From Lujinxingia vulgaris (GTDB lineage Bacteria > Myxococcota_A > Bradymonadia > Bradymonadales > Bradymonadaceae): DNA of 64,000 nt. Numbering within the stretch: the first letter of the stretch is position 1; each line of letters starts with the position of its first letter. Location of the stretch: contig NZ_VOSL01000053.1 of assembly GCF_007997005.1 (NCBI RefSeq), forward strand, positions 1 to 64,000, read 5' to 3'. The notes beneath the pieces are model-generated. The model was given only the letters and a program-made list of their open reading frames with translations. It made no database searches and was not told the origin of the DNA. A program made the position numbers and the translations under genes. Positions 1 through 8,917 of the stretch are shown piece after piece.

Positions 1-3000
1 GCCTCCGCCGCCGGAGTAGCCCCCGCCGCCGGCGCCGCCGCAACCGCCGGCACCGCCGCCTCCGCCGAAGCCGCCGAAGCCGTTTGTGGGCTGATAACAG
101 CCGCGGCCGCCGATGGCGCCGCTCACAAAGCTTCCGCCGCCCTGGGTGCGGTTGGCGTCGAGCTCAAAGGGCAGGTAGGTCACGCCGGCCGAAGCGTTGA
201 CGCTGGACTCGCAGCCGCCGTAGTAGTTGCGGGTGCCGCTCTGACCGTGGGAGTAGAAGCCCCCGCCGGCGCCGCCGGGGTAGCTGTTGGTGGTGGCTGC
301 TCCGCCGTTTCCGTCGGTGCCGCCGGCCGGTCCGCCGCCGTTGCCGGCGCTGCCCTCCGGGGTGGTCTGGCCGCCGATGCCCAGCGCGTTGCCCCCGGTA
401 TACACGCTACAACCTCCCGGGCTTCCGCCGCCGCCGGCGACGAGCAGCGGCTCGTCGTTGAGCACGACGAAGGTGCCGCCGCCTCCGCCCCATTCGTAAC
501 CCGAGGCGTTGATGCCGCCCATCTGGCCGACGGCAATAACGAGCTCCTCGCCGGCCTCCAGCTCGAACTCAGCCTGGATGCGGGCGCCGCGGCTCTGGTG
601 GTCGTCGCGGGCGCCGCCGCTGGCCGCGCCCAGCGCTTCGATGCGGTAGATGCCGGAGGTGGGGACGCTCCAGCGCTGCATGCCGGCTGTGACCGAGACG
701 CTGCGCGGGGCGTAGAGGTCGGCGTCGGCGTAGGTGGTGTCGCAGTCGGCCTGCTCGGGGCCGAAGCGACCGGAGGTGTCGCAGGTGTCGAAGACCAGCG
801 GCAGGGGCTCGAAGATGGTGAGGTTCCAGGAGGCGCTGGTCGCGGCCAGGCTCAGCTGGCAGCTGACGCTGCCGACCGGGCCGCCGGGGTAATGAAGTTG
901 AAGCGACTGCCCGGCTTCAACCGGAGCGCCGGAGGTGGCCGCGGCTCCGTCGATACGCAGCGCGCAGGGGCCGCTGACCGTGGCGAGGACCTGGCCCTCA
1001 AAGCCGGCGGCGACCACGGCGTCGGAGGTGATCTCGGCGTCCACCGGCGTGCCGCTGTCCGCGAAGCTGAAGGGGGCGGGCTGGCCGCCCTCGCGCACCT
1101 GGATGGCCACAGAGCCCGTGCTCAGCGCGCCCTGACCGTCGCTGACCTCATAGCTGATCGTGGCGGTGTAGGCTTCGCCGATGTTGAGCGCGCTTAAGGT
1201 GGCCGCGTCGCCGGAGGGGCTCAGTGAGGCGGCGGGGTGATCGACCGACCAGGCCACCGAGGTCGCGTCGCCGTCGGCGTCTTCGATGCTCAGCTGAACT
1301 TCGGCAAGCTCTCCGGGGAGGATGGAGGCCGGGGCGCGCACCTGCACGATCTGCGGGGCGCGGTTGGGGTAGGTCGAGACGCGCAGGCTCACCGAGGTGG
1401 TCGCGCCGTGAAGATCTTCGAGGCGCGCGGTGATGAGGCTGGAGGCGCCGCGCACCGACGAGGTTTGCACGCTACCCTGACCCGGCGCGGTGGTGCCGAC
1501 CAGGAAGTTGGGATCGCTGCTCTCCCAGAGGACCATGAAGTCGTCGCCATCCGGGTCTTCGGCGTCAATGGTCAGCGCGATCGACTCACCGGCCTGCGCG
1601 ATGATGCGGTCGGCGTAGAAGGCGTTGACCTGCGGGGCGCGGTTGGAGCGGGTGCCGATGGTGGCGCTGGCCGAGCTTTGTGCCTGCCCGTCGGAGACGG
1701 TGACGGTGAGCTGCTCAAAGACGTCGTACTGATCGGGGGTCTGCACGCGTACGGTGGCGGCGTCCTGACCTTCCACGATGGTCCAGCCTTCGGGGATGCT
1801 CCAGCTGTAGGTGAGCGCGTCGGCGTCGGCGTCGGTGGCGACCACCGAGGCCTCCACAACCTCGCCAGGGGCGACGAGCGAGGTGGCGACGACGAGCTCG
1901 GCGATGGCCGGGGCCTGGTTGCGAAGGGTGTGCACGCCGATAGCGTAGGAAGCCTCACCGCCGGCGCTGTCGCTGACGGTGACCACGACCTGGCCGGATT
2001 CGCCGGAGGTGGCCGGGGCCTGGAGGTGCGGCGCGTGGGCCGGGTGGCCGTCGCTCAGGAGCGTCCAGCCCGCGGGCACCGTCCAGGCGTAGCTCAGCTC
2101 CAGGCCGTGGGGGTGGGAGGCGTCGACCGAAAGTTCGATCTCCCCGCCGCGCACCACCTGGTCGGGTTGGGCCGAGGCCAGCGCGATGCTCGGGCCGGGG
2201 TTGGCCATGGTCGAGACGATGATCTCGGCGCGGGCGCTCTTGCCGGCCTCATTGCTCACGTCGACGCGGAAGGTCGCCGACTGCTGGTAGCCAGCCGGCG
2301 CGGTGATGGTGGGGCGGCGCAGGCTGGCGTCATCGATCTGCCAGCCCGCCGGGCCGCTCCAGGCGTAGCTTAAGTCGCCGCCTTCCGGGTCGCTGGCCAG
2401 CACGGCGAGTCGAGTGGTGGAGGCGGGGACGAGGCTGGCGAGGTCGGCGTTGATGGAGGTGATGATCGGAGCTCCCAGGGTGCGGGTCTGCACGGTGGTC
2501 TGGGCGCTGGTGCTGGCGCCGGCACCGTCGGTGACGGTGAGGGTGAGCGCGCCGCTGACGCCTTCGGTCTGCGGGGCACGCAGCAGAGGTTGGCCCACCG
2601 GACGGCTGGTCGTGATGACCTCCCAGCCCTGCGGGGCCTCCCAGGTGTAGGTGAGCGCGGCGGCGTCTTCGAAGCGGTGCGAGGCGCTGGCCTCAACCTC
2701 CAGAAGTTCGCCGGGCTCGGCCACCGGCGGGGTGACGATGAGCGAGGTGATGCGGGGGCCGAGGTTCTCCTCGGTGCTCACCACGATCTCGGCGCGGTCT
2801 TCGACGCCGTAGCGGTCGCTCACAATCAGCTCAATGCGCGCCGAGGCGCCGTAGGTCTGCGGGGCCACAACGTCGATGGAGGGACCGACGATGGTGTCGC
2901 TCGACCAGCCTTCGGGGAGCAGCCACTCGTAGAGGAGGTCTTGATCCCAGCCATCGGCGTCGACCGCGCTGGCGACGAGCTCCAGGGTGGCGCCGGGGGC

Positions 3001-3963
3001 GACGCGGGCCGGAAGCGCAACCAGGCTGCGCACGCGCGGGCCGTTGTTGGCGGCGGTGCTCAGGTTAAGCTCTTGCGTGGCCTCGGCGCCAAAAGGATCG
3101 CGGACCACCGCCACAATCGCCGCGCTGACCGAGGGCTGGTCCGGGGCGCTGACCTCGGCCACAAAAGGATCGTCTTCGTCGACGCTCAACGCCCAACCTT
3201 CCGGGGCGCTGAAGGTCACGGTGAGCGCGTCGCCGTCGGCGTCTTCGGCCGCCACGCGCACCACCGACACACCGCCGGGGGAGAGCGAGGCCGGATCGGC
3301 CGACATGCTCAAAATGCTCGGGGCGGCGTTGTTGCGTGTGCTCAAACTCAACGTCGCGCTCGACTCGCCACCACGCCCGTCGCTGACCACGACGCTCACC
3401 TCTCCGCTCACGCCGAAGCCCTCGGGGGCCACCACGTTGACCGAGGCGCCGGGGGAATCGCCGGCTTCTACCACAAAGCCCTCGCTGGCCTCCCAGGCGT
3501 AGCTGAGCGCGTCGCCGTTGGCGTCGATGGCGTCGACCTCCACCTCGACCGACTCACCCGGGAGGAGCACCTCGCGCTCCGCGCTGAGCGCACGGATCTC
3601 GGGGGCGGCGTTGACGCGCGAGAGGGTCAGGTTGAGCTCGACCTCTTCGTCTTCGAGGACCTCGACCTCACCCTGCTGCGGCTCATAGCCCTCCAGCGAC
3701 GCCACGACCAGGCGGCTGCCGGTGGCCACGGTGAAGCTGAAGCGGCCGTCGGCTTCGGTGAGCACGTGCGCCGCGCCTACCTCCACGCGTACCCCGGAGG
3801 CGTCCGCGCTGTCTTCCAGCGTGACCTGCCCCACGATCGTGCCCACCGGAGGCGACTGCAGCTCGCCGGGGGTGTCATCCGGGGCTCCGCACCCCAGGCC
3901 AAGGCCGGTGACGAGCAGGCTCGCAACCGGCCACAGGGTCCAATGCAGGCGTACGACGTGCAT
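1..3963 (-). CDS. Large multi-PKD/Ig-like lipoprotein with Gly-rich domain (partial)
   Basis: The reading frame is open from an ATG at 3963 to the window edge (1321 codons) and continues outside. An AAGGAG ribosome site lies 7 nt before the ATG. The N-terminus is a lipoprotein signal (lipobox LGLGC). It is followed by a carboxypeptidase-regulatory-like beta domain near residues 42-105, then nine PKD/Ig-like modules of about 90-95 residues, each opening with an N-x-(A/G)-P motif. The visible C-terminal part is extremely glycine-rich (GGGGG and GGAGGG tracts), resembling bacterial Gly-rich surface domains. It is probably anchored in the outer membrane and exposed. It is paralogous to the next gene (4245-5984), with the same module order but more modules and the added Gly-rich tail. 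Ligand and function are unknown. Confidence 0.85.
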   Translation of the reverse strand, partial: MHVVRLHWTLWPVASLLVTGLGLGCGAPDDTPGELQSPPVGTIVGQVTLEDSADASGVRVEVGAAHVLTEADGRFSFTVATGSRLVVASLEGYEPQQGEVEVLEDEEVELNLTLSRVNAAPEIRALSAEREVLLPGESVEVEVDAIDANGDALSYAWEASEGFVVEAGDSPGASVNVVAPEGFGVSGEVSVVVSDGRGGESSATLSLSTRNNAAPSILSMSADPASLSPGGVSVVRVAAEDADGDALTVTFSAPEGWALSVDEDDPFVAEVSAPDQPSVSAAIVAVVRDPFGAEATQELNLSTAANNGPRVRSLVALPARVAPGATLELVASAVDADGWDQDLLYEWLLPEGWSSDTIVGPSIDVVAPQTYGASARIELIVSDRYGVEDRAEIVVSTEENLGPRITSLIVTPPVAEPGELLEVEASASHRFEDAAALTYTWEAPQGWEVITTSRPVGQPLLRAPQTEGVSGALTLTVTDGAGASTSAQTTVQTRTLGAPIITSINADLASLVPASTTRLAVLASDPEGGDLSYAWSGPAGWQIDDASLRRPTITAPAGYQQSATFRVDVSNEAGKSARAEIIVSTMANPGPSIALASAQPDQVVRGGEIELSVDASHPHGLELSYAWTVPAGWTLLSDGHPAHAPHLQAPATSGESGQVVVTVSDSAGGEASYAIGVHTLRNQAPAIAELVVATSLVAPGEVVEASVVATDADADALTYSWSIPEGWTIVEGQDAATVRVQTPDQYDVFEQLTVTVSDGQAQSSASATIGTRSNRAPQVNAFYADRIIAQAGESIALTIDAEDPDGDDFMVLWESSDPNFLVGTTAPGQGSVQTSSVRGASSLITARLEDLHGATTSVSLRVSTYPNRAPQIVQVRAPASILPGELAEVQLSIEDADGDATSVAWSVDHPAASLSPSGDAATLSALNIGEAYTATISYEVSDGQGALSTGSVAIQVREGGQPAPFSFADSGTPVDAEITSDAVVAAGFEGQVLATVSGPCALRIDGAAATSGAPVEAGQSLQLHYPGGPVGSVSCQLSLAATSASWNLTIFEPLPLVFDTCDTSGRFGPEQADCDTTYADADLYAPRSVSVTAGMQRWSVPTSGIYRIEALGAASGGARDDHQSRGARIQAEFELEAGEELVIAVGQMGGINASGYEWGGGGGTFVVLNDEPLLVAGGGGSPGGCSVYTGGNALGIGGQTTPEGSAGNGGGPAGGTDGNGGAATTNSYPGGAGGGFYSHGQSGTRNYYGGCESSVNASAGVTYLPFELDANRTQGGGSFVSGAIGGRGCYQPTNGFGGFGGGGGAGGCGGAGGGGYSGGGG

Positions 3964-4160
3964 GATGACGCTCCTTATCGCAGAAGGAACGCCGGGCCAG
4001 GAGGTGACCGGACGTTCGGGTGGGGTGGCAGAGGTGTTGAGGGATGGAACTTGTGCAACATAACTTTACATTTGTGATTTTGCAAATCTGGTCAAGAGGG
4101 CGGCGACCATCACACCTGAAATTCGATCGCGCCAGGGGGGCTGAGGTGATGGACATGAAA

Positions 4161-4193
4161 AAGCCCGCAGCGCATGGAGTGCGCTGCGGGCTT
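4161..4193 (-). terminator. Rho-independent terminator after the 4245-5984 lipoprotein
   Basis: A 14-bp perfect stem (4161-4174 with 4180-4193) has a 5-nt loop and is followed on the minus strand by a short T run. It lies just past the stop of the minus-strand gene. Confidence 0.85.
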
Positions 4194-4244
4194 CGATCTC
4201 GTCACGCGCAGATGGCGTGGGAGAGGGGGGCGATGCAAAATTAG

Positions 4245-5984
4245 TTAGAGATTCGGGATGCGCACGCGCGCCTCCCCGCGGGTGGTTTTGCCCACGGAGT
4301 TGGTGACCTCCACGGTCAGCACCACAACGTCTCCGGGGTTGCCGCCGAGGATCTCGGTGGTGCGGGAGGTTGGCGAGAGGATGACGACGCTCTCGCTGGT
4401 GGTGGTCCAGACGTAGCTCAGGTCGCCACCCTCCGGGTCGCGGGCCGAGACGGAGACCAGCGCGCTGTCGCCAAACTCCGCAGGAGAGATGGCCGTGATG
4501 CTGTTGATGATGGGCGCAGCATAGGTGCGGGTCTGCACCACGAGCGCCGCTTCAGCGGTGACGCCGGCCGAGTCGCTGACGGTCAGGCGCACGGTGCCCA
4601 CGGCGCCTTCCTGGTCCGGGGAGCGCAGCGCGGGCGCATTCACCGGGCGGTTTTCGGTGATGACGCTGAAGCCGCCGGTGGCCTCCCAGCTGTAGGTGAG
4701 CTCTTCCTCAAAGGGGTGCGAGGCGATGGCCTCCAGAAACACCAGCTCATCGGGGTTCGCTACCGGACGGGTGGTGATGAGGCTGGAGATGGTGGGGCCC
4801 TGGTTGGTCAGGGTGCTGACCACGAGCTCGGTCTGGTCGGTGGCGCCAAAGTCGTCGCTGACGATCAGCGTGATGCGCCCGGAGACGCCGTAGGCGTCGG
4901 GGGCGGTCAGGGTGGTCTGGGCGCCGACGACGCTGGAGACCTCCCAGCCTTCGGGAACCAGCCACTCGTAGAGCAGCGCGTCGCCCTCGGCGTCGACGGC
5001 CTCGGCCTGAAGATCGATCTCCGCGCCGGGAAGCACCTCGGCGGGAAGGGCGGTGGCCGATCGGATGCGCGGGGCCTGGTTCTGGGCGGTGCTCACGCTG
5101 AGCTGCGCGCTGGCCTGGGCGCCCTGCGCGTCGCTGACCACGACCGAGAAGCTGCCAACTTCGCCCGGAGCATCAGGGGCGGTGGCCACCACGCTGGCCT
5201 GGTCGGTGGCGTCGAGCTCCCAACCTTCGGGGGCGCTCCAGGCGTAGGTGAGCGCGCCGCCTTCGGCGTCGGTGGCGTCGACGCTCAAGCCCACCTGAGC
5301 GCCGCGCGCCACCACCGCGGCGTCAGCGACGATCGAGGTGATCTGCGGAGCGGCGTTGCCGACGGTGCTCACGCTCAGGCGCTCTTCGGCCTGACGATCG
5401 TCGCTGTCGGTGACGGTGACCACGACCTCGCCAGCGGCGCCGGCCTCCTCGGGGGCGGTCAGCGTGGCCGAGAAGGGGTCGTCGCTATCGGCCTCCACCT
5501 CAAAGCCGCCGGTGGCGCTCCAGCTGACCTCAAGCGTCCCACCTTCCGGGTCGATGGCCTCCACGCGCACGCCGGTCTGCTCACCGGGAGCAAGCGCGCT
5601 CACATCGGCGCTCAGGCTGACGATCTGCGGGCCGGCCGAGCGGGGCTCCAGCACCAGCTGCACGGCGTTGTCCTGCCCGGCGATCACGGTGATAAAGGCC
5701 TCGGCCGGGCGGTAGCCCTCCAGGCTCGCGCTCACCAGAACGGCGCCGGCGCTCACGTCTTCAAAACGAAACGAGCCGTCGTCGGCGGTGGTCGTCGAGC
5801 GGGCGCCCGTCTCCACGAGCACACCCTCGGCGTCTTCGCCGTCGCTTAAGGAGACCATCCCCACGATGGCGCCCTCTGTGGCTTGAGGCTCGTTGACCTC
5901 GGCGTCGGAACCGCAGGCGACAAGGCCCAGGGCGAAGACGCCCGCGGCCAGGGTGCGCAGACCAGTAGTCGCGTGATGAAACAT
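4245..5984 (-). CDS. PKD/Ig-like repeat lipoprotein
   Basis: This 579-aa exported protein starts MFHHATTGLRTLAAG and has a lipobox ending LVAC. A GTG four codons upstream (5996) is also in frame, but GGTGGAG sits 6 nt before the ATG at 5984, so the ATG is chosen. After the signal comes a carboxypeptidase-regulatory-like domain (IVGMVSLSDG to SLEGYRP), then five PKD/Ig-like modules introduced by N-x-(A/G)-P. It is a shorter paralogue of the neighbouring gene 1-3963, pointing to tandem duplication. It is likely a surface-anchored adhesin or structural lipoprotein; no enzymatic motif is visible. Confidence 0.85.
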   Translation of the reverse strand: MFHHATTGLRTLAAGVFALGLVACGSDAEVNEPQATEGAIVGMVSLSDGEDAEGVLVETGARSTTTADDGSFRFEDVSAGAVLVSASLEGYRPAEAFITVIAGQDNAVQLVLEPRSAGPQIVSLSADVSALAPGEQTGVRVEAIDPEGGTLEVSWSATGGFEVEADSDDPFSATLTAPEEAGAAGEVVVTVTDSDDRQAEERLSVSTVGNAAPQITSIVADAAVVARGAQVGLSVDATDAEGGALTYAWSAPEGWELDATDQASVVATAPDAPGEVGSFSVVVSDAQGAQASAQLSVSTAQNQAPRIRSATALPAEVLPGAEIDLQAEAVDAEGDALLYEWLVPEGWEVSSVVGAQTTLTAPDAYGVSGRITLIVSDDFGATDQTELVVSTLTNQGPTISSLITTRPVANPDELVFLEAIASHPFEEELTYSWEATGGFSVITENRPVNAPALRSPDQEGAVGTVRLTVSDSAGVTAEAALVVQTRTYAAPIINSITAISPAEFGDSALVSVSARDPEGGDLSYVWTTTSESVVILSPTSRTTEILGGNPGDVVVLTVEVTNSVGKTTRGEARVRIPNL

Positions 5985-6190
5985 GATGTACTCCACCGTT
6001 TTGTCAGGGGATTTCGGCAGGCGCGGGAGGAGCGCCCAGACGGGATCACCTTGGAGAAAGGGGTGGAGAATGTCAATTCAGCTGTAAAATTACGGGCTTG
6101 GCGTATTCAAACCCCGCTCCCCCGCGCCGACACCATCCCCGCGCCGCCGCGCGGTGACACGCGATCCGGGCCGCGGCGAGTTGCGGGGCG

Positions 6191-6883
6191 CTAGCGCGTC
6201 GCCGGTGCGTCTTCGGCGGGCATATCGTCGGAGGGAGGCGTCTCGACCGGCGCCTCATCGGCCGGCGTAAAGCCCATCGACACCGAGTTGATGCAGTAGC
6301 GCAGCCCGGTGGGCGCCGGCCCATCCGGAAAAATATGCCCCAGGTGCCCGCCGCAGCGGCTGCAATGCACCTCCACCCGGCGCATCCCGTGGCTGGTGTC
6401 CATCTTCGTGCCCACCGCCTCCTCCGAGATCGGCGCATAGAAGCTCGGCCAGCCCGTACGCGAGTCGTACTTATGCTCCGAGGAGAAGACCGCCTGGCCG
6501 CAGCCCGCACACACAAAGGTCCCTTCTTCTTTAACGTGCAGCAGCTCCCCGCTGCCGGCCCGCTCGGTGCCCTCCTCGCGCAGCACCCGGTACTGGGCCG
6601 GGGTCAGGCGCTCGCGCCACTCCTCCTCGCTGAGCTGCACCTCGGGCTCGGCCTCCCGGATCGGGATCTCCTCCAGCGTTGGCCGCTCAAAAGACTCCTC
6701 GGCCACCTGCGCGCTCTGCGCCTGACCGACCACATAACGCGGCCGCAGCTGCGTCTCCGTCGAGGAGTTCGCGCTGCAGCTCGAGCCGCTCAGAAGTCCA
6801 GGCGCCATCAGGCTGAGCGCCCCCACGAGCATCGGGCGTTTGAGAAAGCGAAGAGGGGAGGTCCGGTCGGTTCGAGACGTCAC
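6191..6883 (-). CDS. msrB: Exported peptide-methionine (R)-S-oxide reductase MsrB
   Basis: The enzyme reduces methionine-R-sulfoxide in proteins. The MsrB core is clear: LTPAQYRVLREEGTERAGSGE region, zinc pairs CAGC and CSRC, TGWPSFYAPI, LGHIFPDGP, and the catalytic cysteine in RYCINSVSMGF. Before the core is a hydrophobic export signal (LVGALSLMAPGLL) ending near a cysteine (GSSC), so the protein is probably secreted or lipid-anchored and acts outside the cytoplasm. An acidic Pro/Glu/Asp-rich tail follows the core. Two GTG starts fit, at 6955 and 6883. The one at 6883 has an AGGA 5 nt upstream and leaves a short basic n-region, so it is preferred, but this is not certain. It appears to be a single-gene unit. 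Confidence 0.9.
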   Translation of the reverse strand: MTSRTDRTSPLRFLKRPMLVGALSLMAPGLLSGSSCSANSSTETQLRPRYVVGQAQSAQVAEESFERPTLEEIPIREAEPEVQLSEEEWRERLTPAQYRVLREEGTERAGSGELLHVKEEGTFVCAGCGQAVFSSEHKYDSRTGWPSFYAPISEEAVGTKMDTSHGMRRVEVHCSRCGGHLGHIFPDGPAPTGLRYCINSVSMGFTPADEAPVETPPSDDMPAEDAPATR

Positions 6884-7066
6884 AGCGATCCTGGGGCAAA
6901 GTTCAACCAGCGCACGCACCCATCGTAACACAGGAGCACGCCGGGGTATTGCCACATCGTGTGAAGCGAGCGCTCAGGCCACCCTCGCTGTGGCCTGCCC
7001 GCGCGTCGGTCGCGGCCCCTCTTCAACAGGTCGGCAGAGCGCGCGGAGGGTCGTGGAACGCCCCCG

Positions 7067-8506
7067 TCAGCGGGTGGTGAAGTAGACGTCCTGCACCGCG
7101 TCGACATAGGCGCCGCCCAGAGCCTCCAGAAAGCCGCCAAGCCCGCCTTCGCCAAGATCGACGTTGACGTTCTCCTCGGCGCTCACGCCTTCGACCACCC
7201 CCTGGCGAAGTCCCACCTCCACCGCCTCCGGGTTGAGCTCCCAGGGGAAGTTCCCCTCCGTCGTCTCCGTGCCCTCATCGCCGCGCGAGAGCGACTCGGT
7301 GCGCACCATCCAGGGGATCTCGGCCGGCAGCGCTCGCCCGCCCTCAAAAAAGCTCGAGAGGTTGAGCATCACCGCCGGCTCGCTGTAGGGCAGGGCGGTC
7401 GGCCCGTAGAGCGCGTCGGCCAGCGCGCTGAAGAGCGCGTCGATGCGCTGGATATTCTCCACGGTGGGCTGCTCCCACTGCAGGGTCGTCTGCACCTCGC
7501 TGGTCAGACCCATACGCAGCGCGTCGCGGGCCCGGGAGAGGGCGTCTTTGAGCGCGGTGCGCGAGGCTTGCAAACGATCCGGCTGCGCCACCCGCCGAAA
7601 GAGCCGCGCGTCCAGGTAGCTCACCGTGTAGTCGGTCGGGGTGTAGCCGGCCACATAGCGCTCGTCGTCCAGGTTCACATCCTGGCGCCAGGCGCCAAAG
7701 GTCTCCTCCAGCGTCCAGCTATGCTCGTAGGCCGAGATCGCGTAGAGCGCCGCGCGCACCACCTGCAGCGCGGCCTGAATCGTCGCCAGCTCCGCGCGCC
7801 CCAGCGTCAGGCTCAGGGAGGGGTCATGAAAGACCTCCCCGGGCACATAAAAGCGCACGAAGTTCGGATCGTCGATCGCCACCTGCAGCTGCGCATCGAG
7901 CCCGCCCAGCGCGTTGGCGATGCTCACCAGGTGGCGCGCCAGGGTGTCGCCCGGCTCATGGAGTCCTTCGACAAAACGGGTGATCGACTCCAGCTCCTCA
8001 AGCTCCCAGGGGAGCTCGGGGGCCAGCAGGCTGCGGATCCCCTGGTATTGGCCGTCGTCGGCCCAGCGCGCCCCGCGGCTGGCCCAGTACAAAAGCCCCT
8101 CGTTGCCGTAGAGGACCTCAGCGGCATCGAGCGGCTCGGATGCCCCCAGCGACTCGGTGAGCAGCCTCCCGACCTCCGCCATCCCCGGAACCAGCAAGAG
8201 ATCGCAGAGCGCTCGACCGGCCGCCGCGTCTCCGTCGGCCGGGTTGATCTCCAGGCGCTGCTGGTACATCGCCCGCGCCCCGGCCACGTCATGGGCGATC
8301 AGCGCCTGCTCGGCGTCGCCCAGCGAGGGCACCGGCTCGCCAGGGTTGGCGTCGTTATCAGCGTCAAACCTGGGGTCGGCTTCGGCGGACTCATCGAAAC
8401 TTTCGCCGCAGCCGCTCGCGCCCAGGCTGAGCGCACCGAGTGAGAGCGCCCCCGCAAGCGCTGTGCGTCCAAGCCAGTTCGTTATCGATGTCATTGAGCT
8501 TTTCAT
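7067..8506 (-). CDS. TPR-like lipoprotein of unknown function
   Basis: This 479-aa protein has a signal of the form TALAGALSLGALSLGASGC, i.e. an SGC-type lipobox, followed by an acidic linker. Near residues 55-120 a helical repeat resembling TPR is visible (DAEQALIAHDVAGARAMYQQ, then LEINPADGDAAAGRALCDLL). The rest is mostly alpha-helical with no recognisable catalytic motif. Longer in-frame starts exist up to 8686, but only the ATG at 8506 puts the signal peptide at the N-terminus, and it has GGAG 9 nt upstream. It is transcribed divergently from the 8918 gene. It is probably a periplasm-facing scaffold lipoprotein; the partner is unknown. Confidence 0.75.
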   Translation of the reverse strand: MKSSMTSITNWLGRTALAGALSLGALSLGASGCGESFDESAEADPRFDADNDANPGEPVPSLGDAEQALIAHDVAGARAMYQQRLEINPADGDAAAGRALCDLLLVPGMAEVGRLLTESLGASEPLDAAEVLYGNEGLLYWASRGARWADDGQYQGIRSLLAPELPWELEELESITRFVEGLHEPGDTLARHLVSIANALGGLDAQLQVAIDDPNFVRFYVPGEVFHDPSLSLTLGRAELATIQAALQVVRAALYAISAYEHSWTLEETFGAWRQDVNLDDERYVAGYTPTDYTVSYLDARLFRRVAQPDRLQASRTALKDALSRARDALRMGLTSEVQTTLQWEQPTVENIQRIDALFSALADALYGPTALPYSEPAVMLNLSSFFEGGRALPAEIPWMVRTESLSRGDEGTETTEGNFPWELNPEAVEVGLRQGVVEGVSAEENVNVDLGEGGLGGFLEALGGAYVDAVQDVYFTTR

Positions 8507-8837
8507 CAGGGGGATCTCCACGCACAGAAGCGTAGTGCACCGGGCGGCTGCCCACAAGATCTCGGCGTTGCGCGCGAGCGCTGGCCAGATCCGGCCCGGG
8601 CTGACGCGGGCCTGCATGACCTTTGTGCAAGATCTCTGCCGACACCGCCTGCAGGCGCTCTTAATCCACGGACGTCCTCGTTTCAAGCGTCCGATCGCGC
8701 GCTCGCCATGCCCCGCAAACTCGCCATTCGGACCCGAGCCACCTCGATCTGGTCAAGCGCTGCTCCACCCCCGGAGCGCGCCCCCACCGCCCGGGGGCCC
8801 CGCAACGCCGCGTGGCGCGCACCTGCACCTACACCCT

Positions 8838-8866
8838 TTGGCCTTCGGCCCCTTGTGGCCTATACT
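8838..8866 (+). promoter_or_regulatory. Putative sigma70-type promoter for the 8918-11722 operon
   Basis: TTGGCC at 8838 and TATACT at 8861 are separated by 17 bp, and lie about 50 bp before the start codon at 8918. The rest of the 411-bp divergent gap (8507-8917) holds no other feature that I recognise. Confidence 0.45.
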
Positions 8867-8917
8867 GCCAGAAGGATCCCCATCTCGCGGATCCTCTCGT
8901 TTTGTTGAGGCTGTACC

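Noticed and set aside
247-5849. Long plus-strand Gly/Ala/Val-rich frames opposite the two PKD lipoproteins
   Set aside because: They are antisense shadows in GC-rich coding DNA; the minus frames have signal peptides, ribosome sites and domain repeats.
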